From Macrostomum hystrix (lineage: Eukaryota > Platyhelminthes > Macrostomidae), in the NCBI GenBank assembly GCA_950097015.1, contig CATNEN010000029.1, forward strand, positions 372,001 to 436,000: 64,000 nucleotides of DNA. The letters run 5' to 3'. Under the pieces are notes generated by a model. That model made no database searches. It was not told where the DNA came from and worked only from the letters and a program-made list of their open reading frames with translations. Below are positions 57,045 through 64,000 of this stretch, in pieces. A program made the translations under genes and the position numbers. The first letter of the stretch is position 1; every line of letters starts with the position of its first letter.

Positions 57045-57971
57045 TTATCTGGACTGGCTAGCTTTGTACTTTTCCACACCGGTGAATCGTTTAGGCGCCG
57101 GCATGGAGCTGACAGGTCTGAACTGGAATCTCTGCTGAAAAGACGAGCCGCTGCTGACGATAGACCTGCCAGAAGGCCTAGGTGGAGGCGGCGCCGGCGC
57201 GGTGGACGATCGGCCGATTGGCGCGCGCGACGGAGGCGGCGGAGGCGGCTGACGACCTGCGAAAGTAGAAGGCGGCAGCAGCGGCGGAGGCGGGTGCAAC
57301 TGTCCGCTAGAGCTGACTGGTCGACTGCGGGCTGGCACAGCCGGAGGCTCCTGCGTCAATCGTCGACTAGAATGATCCGGGGGAAGCGGCGGCGGGCCAG
57401 ACGGCTGCCGCATCAGAACTGGCTTAGAGCTCTGCGGCGGCGGCGTTGGCGGTATCCGGGGTGGAGGCACCGCCAGTGCAGAACGCGGCGATTTCTGTGC
57501 GGCGCCCCGATCCATCGGCCGCATCGGCGCCTGCTGCCTCTGGATGGGCGGCGGCGGCGGCGGCATCTTCATCGATGGCGGTCGGCTGTTGACACCGTTC
57601 TGTGACGGCGCTGTGACAGAGCTGACGCCGCCGTTAGACGCTCGCTTGGCGAACTTGTTAGCCAGCTCCTGCTGGAAATTGCCGATCGGAGCCCCGACGG
57701 CGGCGGACGGTGACGAACTGGAACTCTCTGAAGACATCGTCGACATCCGATGAGAGGAGACGGAGTTGGGCCTTGTCGCATTGCTGCCATTGCGGCCGCC
57801 CAGTTGAGCTTCGCTTCTGTCGCGCTTCTGATTATCTGGCACTTTGCGCAACCTGGCGCCGCCCCGGATTTCGCCTAAAAGTGCATTCTTGCTAGGCGGA
57901 CCAGCCGCTGAGGATGGTGGAGGAGGCGGCGGCGGCGGAGGTGGTGGTGGTGGCGGCGCCGGCAGTGGCAT
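57045..57971 (-). CDS. WIPF: WAS/WASL-interacting protein (WIP/verprolin) family
   Basis: 308-aa proline-rich actin regulator. It begins [19 protein letters not shown], like the WIP N-terminus. A WH2 actin-binding motif NALLGEIRGGARLRKV follows at about residues 28-43. A Ser/Pro-rich middle carries several polyproline SH3/profilin-type motifs (PPPPPIQRQ, RIPPTPPPQ, PPPLPPDHS). The C-terminal N-WASP-binding region is QRFQFRPVSSMPAPKRFTG, close to the family's RF.F.P.S..P.P. In relatives WIP stabilises WASP/N-WASP and couples it to actin. The ATG directly follows an acceptor-like CTATCCATCAG, so a 5' leader exon probably lies upstream. It is shorter than human WIPF1 (503 aa) and appears to be a single coding exon. 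Confidence 0.85.
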   Translation of the reverse strand: MPLPAPPPPPPPPPPPPPPSSAAGPPSKNALLGEIRGGARLRKVPDNQKRDRSEAQLGGRNGSNATRPNSVSSHRMSTMSSESSSSSPSAAVGAPIGNFQQELANKFAKRASNGGVSSVTAPSQNGVNSRPPSMKMPPPPPPIQRQQAPMRPMDRGAAQKSPRSALAVPPPRIPPTPPPQSSKPVLMRQPSGPPPLPPDHSSRRLTQEPPAVPARSRPVSSSGQLHPPPPLLPPSTFAGRQPPPPPPSRAPIGRSSTAPAPPPPRPSGRSIVSSGSSFQQRFQFRPVSSMPAPKRFTGVEKYKASQSR

Positions 57972-58373
57972 CTGATGGATAGAGAAAGTTAGATCAGATT
58001 TAAATTAGGAGTTGATCTAAAAAATCCAAGCAACAAAAGTACATGAAAAATACCTCCAGGGCCTTAAACATTTACTTTACTAACAAACAATAAACATATT
58101 AAATTCTTATTATTATTGTTGTAAGTTGTAATAAAAACATTTTGTTTTCATTTTGTTACATTTTCTTTGCTAAGTAATTTATATTTACACTTGGTACACT
58201 CATGGTAGTATAATTTATAATTTTGTATTTTTATTCTTATGTATTACCAATTGTAAATTTGTTATAACTGATGAGTGGAAGTTAAAAATAAAGAGATGCT
58301 GGTAACAACCAGTTAAACATCAGCAGTTTAGGCCTGGACCCTCAAGTAATGCTTATTTACTTCTTTAGGTACT
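57972..58373. other. Upstream of the WIP-like gene
   Basis: AT-rich; a leader exon and promoter are expected here but not recognised. Confidence 0.4.
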
Positions 58374-58384
58374 AATATAATAAT

Positions 58385-58745
58385 AATAATAAAAATAATA
58401 ATTGCAGGAGGGCAGTAGGCAATTGCACATTATTTTAGTGACACTAGACCCACTGCCAGCAAGGAGGCAATTCTGCCCATTCCACTGACTCCTGAGCACA
58501 CACGCACACAGATACTGTACGCAGGCATACGTTCACATAGGTGTGTACATCTGCCTTGACTTTATCATTGTCAGGCAGTGTACACTTTTACTGTGCCTTG
58601 GAGGTTGGCCTTCAAGGGTGTAAATGGCACAACAAACCCACAAGCCTTCTTTCTATGGCTACAACCTAAATAAATGTGGCCTCACCATGGAATCAAACTT
58701 AGGGACTGTGGTGCAAGAGGCAAATGTGTTAGGTACTAAACCCCT
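58385..58745 (-). mobile_element. Second SINE family, copy with 11-bp target duplication
   Basis: Flanked by TTTAGGTACTA at 58374-58384 and 58746-58756. On the minus strand it has a B-box-like AAGTTTGATTCC in the head and an (ATT)n tail at 58378-58405. It shares its body with the copy in MAP1 intron 1 (24640-25020). Confidence 0.8.
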
Positions 58746-58756
58746 TTTAGGTACTA

Positions 58757-60179
58757 TTATACTTGTGGAGAATTTATTTTTATTAGGCCTAGTTAGTTAT
58801 TAGGCCTTTTATTATCAATATACCTGTATGGCTATAGTCAGTGTCCCATTACGTTACTAATTAACCATTACTAGTCAATTTACTAGAGTTATTAAATTCT
58901 GAATAACTTGATCTGTTAAATAATCATGTCAGTGAAAGTGTACACTGCCTGACAATGAGAAAGTCAGGGCCTAGATGTATACACCAGTGTAATTCTGTCT
59001 GCATATAGCATCTGTGTGCATGTCTCGCATGTGTACAAATTAAAAGTTCACAATTCACTTAAAAAGTGTTTCATTATTTTACTTGTGTGGATTGTGGAAG
59101 AAAAACGTTGATTTTAATTTCAATTTAGATTTTATAAGTTTAAACTTGAAATTTAATTTTGATTCACTAATAAAAAATATAGATTCGATATTGCCCTACT
59201 AATAAATCTTAATTCTAGTGTTATAATATACAGGCCAATGTGTACTATTACTAGAATAGGCCCAAGACCTACATGCGATTGTAATATTAGCTTGAACTAC
59301 GATTAGCCTAACCACTTTAGTACTAGGCCTTAAAAAGACTATAGAAAATAGGGAAAAAATATTTTTTAATGTTGATACATTGACCACTAGAAACAAAAAG
59401 CTGTTTTCTTTGGCATTTTCGATCCTTGATATATGCATAGCATATAAGAGACAGGCCTATTTAATATGTTGAGTTGCACCTAATAATAGTTTTTGTCATT
59501 GTATTAGATGGATAGCGGCAATCTTGATCGGTCTCCCAGATATAATTCCGCGCTAAATTATTTTAATTTGAATTAGCGCTAAATCTGGCATTGTACAGTT
59601 CTAGTTTCAGGCTCTAAATTTTTAGATGATTACATGATTGCATCTTTAAAAAGGAGAGTAAAAAAGCGTGTAGGAGCGAGTTAGAAGTTTAGATTTAGAT
59701 TTAAATGTCAAAATGTTGTCAGTCTAAGTCTGTCAGTCAAATGTTAGACTGTTATCTAAAAAACGAGTAACCGCATATTATAACTTTGCGATGGTGAATT
59801 AATACTTTTTATTGCTCTAAAACTCTAAAATACGGAGCCTCGATTGAGTGGTCGAGTTATTTTTTATCAACATTAAAAATATGTATCTATTCTTATTAGG
59901 TTCAAGCGCAAAAATAGAAATGTTGGCTTGCTTAGAAACGTTGGGCACCAATCAAGAGATTAATTGTCGCTACATCCTTTTATGCAATTTCTTTTCCTTA
60001 ATAAAAGAGATCCAAATATAAACTTTTGACTTTGCTTTATATAATTTTTTTTTCTATTTGGATAGCCATTAATTGTTTTAGGTTTGATTTTGTTTATAAG
60101 ACAACATCGAAAACAACAACGAATATGTAGCTCCGCTTGTCGCATATTTCAGCGTTTACAGTAAGTGCCCCATCAAATG
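58757..60179. other. Intergenic DNA
   Basis: AT-rich and without recognised genes, apart from the SINE fragment at 58928-59035. Confidence 0.4.
58928..59035 (+). mobile_element. Inverted partial copy of the second SINE family
   Basis: AGTGAAAGTGTACACTGCCT+GACAATGAGAAAGTCA through GCATCTGTGTGCATGTCTCG is the diverged reverse complement of about 58500-58590. It lacks both ends of the element. Confidence 0.75.
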
Positions 60180-60960
60180 GCTGTTGGGGCAAGTGAGCGG
60201 ACGAATTCTGTCAGTGAGGCAGCCATTGAGCAGCGGAATACGTGACACGCCAGTTGAAGGTGCATGACGCCGATGCAATTAAGATGTTAGACAGGCGCAT
60301 TTGCAGCTCGTCCCTCTTGTACAAGGCCCTCGATCCCGACGCTCACATCAGCTTGAAATGCTACGGGATTCTCTCTGCCACTTTAGCGGGTACACGGACT
60401 GTCTACATCTCCGTGTTCTATGATCTCGACCACCGCCTGGCATAGCCGCGGACTCTGGTGGTCGGCGGGCAGCGCTTTAGATTGGAGAACAGCGCGTACC
60501 TCTCGATGGGTAGGCTGATCGGCACTGCTGCATGAGCCTTCAAAACTTCCAGCAACCAAAGGCAGTTTGTTCTGACGAGCGATGGACCTGCTGATGAGTT
60601 CAGCCCAAGCTCAGGCATTTTGCAAGGTTACTACTGGCTGGCTTGCCTTTTTTAGTTTAGCCTTTGACAAAGCACGGACGAGGACGACTGCAGCTTGTTT
60701 GGACCCCCCGCTGCGAAGCTCCCGACATCCGACATTCTCGCGTATGCTGACGACATCGCACTTCTCCGTCGCGACCCAGCAGTAGCTCGAGGCACCCTTT
60801 CTAGACTCCATGAGGAGGGTGTCAGGGTCGGCCTTGGTGGTTCAAAGAGCTCGAAAACGGAGAAACGGAGAAAACAGAAGGGGATTTCTGGTATCCATCG
60901 TATCGGACAGGAGGAACGTGAAGTTACTCAGGAACAGCCTTAAAGTGCGCCTCATCGGCC
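60180..60960 (+). pseudogene. LINE reverse transcriptase relic
   Basis: Decayed non-LTR reverse transcriptase across several frames with stops. Blocks in order are VYISVFYDLDHRLA, FKTSSNQRQFVLTSDGPADE, SPSSGILQG, and the catalytic LAYADDIALLRRD (YADD at 60743-60754), followed by a remnant of the thumb region. It differs in sequence from the relic at 29840-30655, so two LINE lineages are present. Confidence 0.8.
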
Positions 60961-62440
60961 TCAGTCGGAACTCGAGCGTCTTTAGTGAAGTCTCTAAGTG
61001 TCAATTTATATTACCGAATGACATGAAAATACATGTACATCTTACTCTAAGTGTGAGCAACTCTAGTACTTGTTATATGATTAATATATGCTATAATAAG
61101 CTTGCCCATCGATCATGACGAGAAGTGAAATCAATGAGACATTGCAACAAGAGCCAATCAAGTATAGATGCAACATTCAACTTGGTTACAGCTTTTCGGA
61201 CAGGCAATTTTATGGCGGCATTGATTGCGTGCAGCAACTGTCTTAGCCTTTCGATGCGAAAATTATATAGAATGTGAACAAAGAGTGAGAGAACAATAGA
61301 CATGAGTGAAAAGCAAATAGAAAAAAGCAGACAGATTGCAGAGTGCCAACTGTCTTCACATACTCTATACATAAAAATATGCGCTTATCAATATAGACGC
61401 CACATGAAAATTAAAAATCGGATTGATTGCAACATTTAAAGGATTCAAGAAATCGATTAGTAACAATTAGCGCAGTAAAAGCTGCTTGTGCAGCAGTGAT
61501 AATTTTTTTACAGCGAGCTATAACATCAGTTAGTTATACCTGTATGTGTAAAATATTCTGCAACAAAACTATAATGAGATCTCAGATATATTTCTGAAAG
61601 GATGCGTCCTGATAAAGTGATCTAATCGATTCGTTTAGTATCTGCAATCGTTTCTCAAAGTGAACAAAAAATTACACAAACGCACTCTATTTTAGTATGA
61701 CAAAATTGTGTTGATATGAGATGCGACCAATGGTACAGTTTCACTTTCATCATCAACCTGAAGTTTGTTGGACACTGTCTTCCACGTGCTTCAAGAGTTC
61801 AAGCCGCTACTACTGTATTGGAACACCGTCGAATGACAGACCTGGACCGAGTGCAGCTTCGGTTTAAATAAACTTAATGAGGCTATCTAAGCCTGTGGTG
61901 CGATCAATAATTCCGGATTTTTAACAAATTACCACTGATATTTCACGACAGCAAAGTGAGATGCAAGTGAGATAAAAGTGTACAGTAAATGTTTCGGGCA
62001 GGTCACTGACAACAGGAAAAGTTGATTGGTTAGTAATAAATAAAGCAATTTGCGAGTCAGTTGGAATGGGATAGTTTAGGAGCGACAAAAGCCACAAATA
62101 GGACAGTTGGGCGAGCGAATTCAGTAGCTCTAGGATAGCATCCGAGCCGCCGAGGGACATGGGACACAAATCACCTGCACGACGGAATCGGACAATACTG
62201 GACAAGCGACAAAGACTAGCTCAATGCGAGCCACAATTCTTACGTATAAATCAAATCCAAGAAAAAAGTTACTCTTCGGTTTTATAAACGGGGCAGAAAA
62301 GTCTTTTTTGCCCATAGAAAATGAGAGTATACTGGATGCTTTGCTGCTTCTCGCATTGTCATCCACCTCAACAGCGGCAAGGCAGATCGGGAGGTAGAGG
62401 CGGGGAGTTCTGTGGCGCACAGAGATGAACCTGCGTGCGG
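60961..62440. other. 3' flank of the LDB gene
   Basis: No coding segment recognised. It probably includes the LDB 3' untranslated region. Confidence 0.4.
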
Positions 62441-63924
62441 TCACGCTGTGATGGCCGTGGGTTTGAGTCCCACAGCAGTTGACGCCGCTCCTGCCGACTC
62501 ATGCGACGATTGGTCAGATGCTGGGACGCCAGCGCTCGTCGTTAAAGAGGACGGACTCTCTGGGTTGCAGTCTTTGTCTGACCCGGCGGCTCCCTGATCC
62601 GCCTCTAAAACTGCGGCTGCTGCTGCTGCGGCTGAGCTGCCACCACCGCTGCCACTGCCGGCAGCGCTTCCGCCGCAACTGCCGCCGCCATTGCTATTTG
62701 CCAAATGCGAAGACGACGATGAAGATGAAGAAGATGATGATGAAGAGGAGGAAGAGGAAGAAGAGGAACACGATGACGAGGATGACGAAGAGGAAGAGCA
62801 GGAAGATGATGATGTTGGCGGTGGGGGCGGCGGAGGCGGTGGAGGTGGTGGAGGTGGCGGCGGCGGCGGTGGAGGCGGTGTCAGCATGCCACTGTCCGAG
62901 GAGCCCAGCATCGACGAGGACCACCCGCTACTGGCGCTGGCGAAGCCGGAGGACTTGGAGCCGCTCAGCGGGGAGTCTGGGAGGCCGAGATAAGTTGCAT
63001 TGCGAGCCTCTTCAATCTTCAATATTAAAATTCATTCAATTTTCTTTTAGCTTACTGTGCTCAAACTGTCTACTTACCTGCCATGGAGTAAGGCGGCATC
63101 TGAACTGGCGTTCCCGGCTTTGAATCCGGGTGATTCAACAGGCTAGTGAATCTGCCCACAGGCATCTGCTGCTGATGTAGTTGAGGCGGCAGCTGCTGCA
63201 TCTGGTGCTGTGGCATCATGCCGCCTCCGCCGAATTCGTCCATTATCATCGACAGGCTGGGTGGCGGAGGCGCCATTATCGCCGAGGAGGATGATGACGA
63301 TGAAACAAACTGGTGATGAGGATGATGATGCATTGTAGGCGGCGGCGGGGGCATCTGGTGCTGCTGCTGGTGATGAAACTGGCCAGGATGATTTTGATTG
63401 AGAATTGGCGGCTGCAGCATCTGGGCTTGCATCATGTGCGGCGACGGTGGCGGCGGTGGCAGCGGCGGCTCCATGGACATGGACGCCGGGTGCCTGAGCG
63501 AGTGCGGCTGCGAATGGGACGAGGCCGCAGCGGCGTGGTGATCAAACTGGCGATTTTCTAGTCGGGTTATCAGTCTTTCGTCCTCCTCGCCGAAATCGCC
63601 GCCCATCAAGGTCGGCTCGCCGACAATCATCACATCCTGAAATGGTTTAGGTGCTCTAGGTTAATATTCTTGGTCTATTCTGCTTCCTTAGCCAATAAAG
63701 GCATTGCATGGCAAAATGAAATATGTCGAAACCAACCCCTGGCTGGGCGAAATTCGGTATCGCTGCAGGCGCCATTGCGGCCGCTGTCGCCTTCTTCTTG
63801 CTTTTGCTGCCGCCTCCGCCACCGCCGCCGCCTCCGCCCGCGCCAACTCCAGCCGTGTCGGCACTATTTGCGTTGTTGTTGTTGTTTTTGCGTTTTTTCC
63901 GCTTGCTGGGCTGCCGATTAGACT
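62441..63924 (-). CDS. LDB1: LIM-domain-binding protein (LDB/Chip), C-terminal exons, 5' end outside window
   Basis: Nuclear adaptor that bridges LIM-homeodomain and LMO proteins. Three exons are in the window: 63924-63737, 63636-63078 and 62976-62441, phases agreeing (0 and 1). The first has the basic nuclear localisation signal RQPSKRKKRKNNNNN and a Gly-rich, KSKKK stretch. The second opens with the LIM interaction domain DVMIVGEPTLMGGDFGEEDE+RLITRLEN, nearly the vertebrate sequence, then His/Pro/Gln/Met-rich sequence. The third begins DSPLSGSKSSGFASASSGWS and holds polyproline, a long poly-Ser run (about 62695-62815) and poly-Ala before the stop. The N-terminal dimerisation domain lies beyond 64000. 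The C-terminal homopolymer extension is much longer than in vertebrate LDB1. Confidence 0.9.
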
Positions 63925-64000
63925 CTGAGATGAGAATCAGGGCGGGTTATAGAATCTTGACAGCACGCGGCCAGCGGCAGGAATGTGCATGAAAAGAAAT

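Noticed and set aside
63723-63992. 89-aa plus-strand frame with hydrophobic and polyproline stretch
   Set aside because: Antisense of the LDB exon encoding the nuclear localisation signal and poly-Gly.

Overview
This is nuclear DNA of a bilaterian animal. Genes are split by GT-AG introns, the proteins are animal-specific families (Mondo, MAP1/futsch, CCP6, CCDC89, p62, WIP/verprolin, LIM-domain-binding protein), and there are tRNA-derived SINEs, decayed LINE reverse transcriptases and a Pif1-helicase relic. The RW/RFamide neuropeptide precursor and the extreme load of tandem repeats would suit a spiralian such as a free-living flatworm, but this is weak inference and nothing here proves the phylum.

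Layout: a SINE with an 11-bp target duplication (513-858); a complete two-exon neuropeptide precursor on the minus strand (1507-2165); a Helentron-like element with a Pif1-helicase relic and a nested 283-bp MITE (about 3988-6276); Mondo/MLXIP on the plus strand, eight coding exons (6750-10639); a tRNA-like SINE with a perfect hairpin (11465-11937); MAP1/futsch on the minus strand, six exons, 849 aa (13334-25593); a six-cysteine single-pass membrane protein on the minus strand (28476-33218); CCDC89 on the minus strand, three exons, 354 aa (37244-39513); AGBL4/CCP6 on the minus strand, eight exons, 480 aa (42446-46703); SQSTM1/p62 on the plus strand, intronless (53221-54132); a WIP/verprolin on the minus strand (57045-57971); a second LINE relic (60180-60960); and the 3' three exons of an LDB/Chip gene on the minus strand, running off the right edge (62441-63924). 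Exon joins were checked by reading phase. All joins conserve frame, and the joined products match the conserved order of motifs in each family.

The most striking property is the minisatellites. About 22 arrays with units of 13-46 bp occupy roughly a quarter of the window (sum of my approximate extents). They lie mainly inside introns and often begin within 0-50 bases of the 5' splice site. Two introns (the last of Mondo, the second of CCDC89) are array from donor to acceptor. Each array has its own unit sequence, so this is not one dispersed repeat family; it looks like repeated local seeding of tandem growth at exon-intron borders. Some units carry many copies of splice-site-like sequence.

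The genes do not form an operon or one pathway. MAP1 and CCP6 both concern microtubules (binding, and tubulin deglutamylation), p62 is an autophagy receptor, WIP acts on actin, and Mondo and LDB are transcription regulators. I treat their adjacency as incidental.
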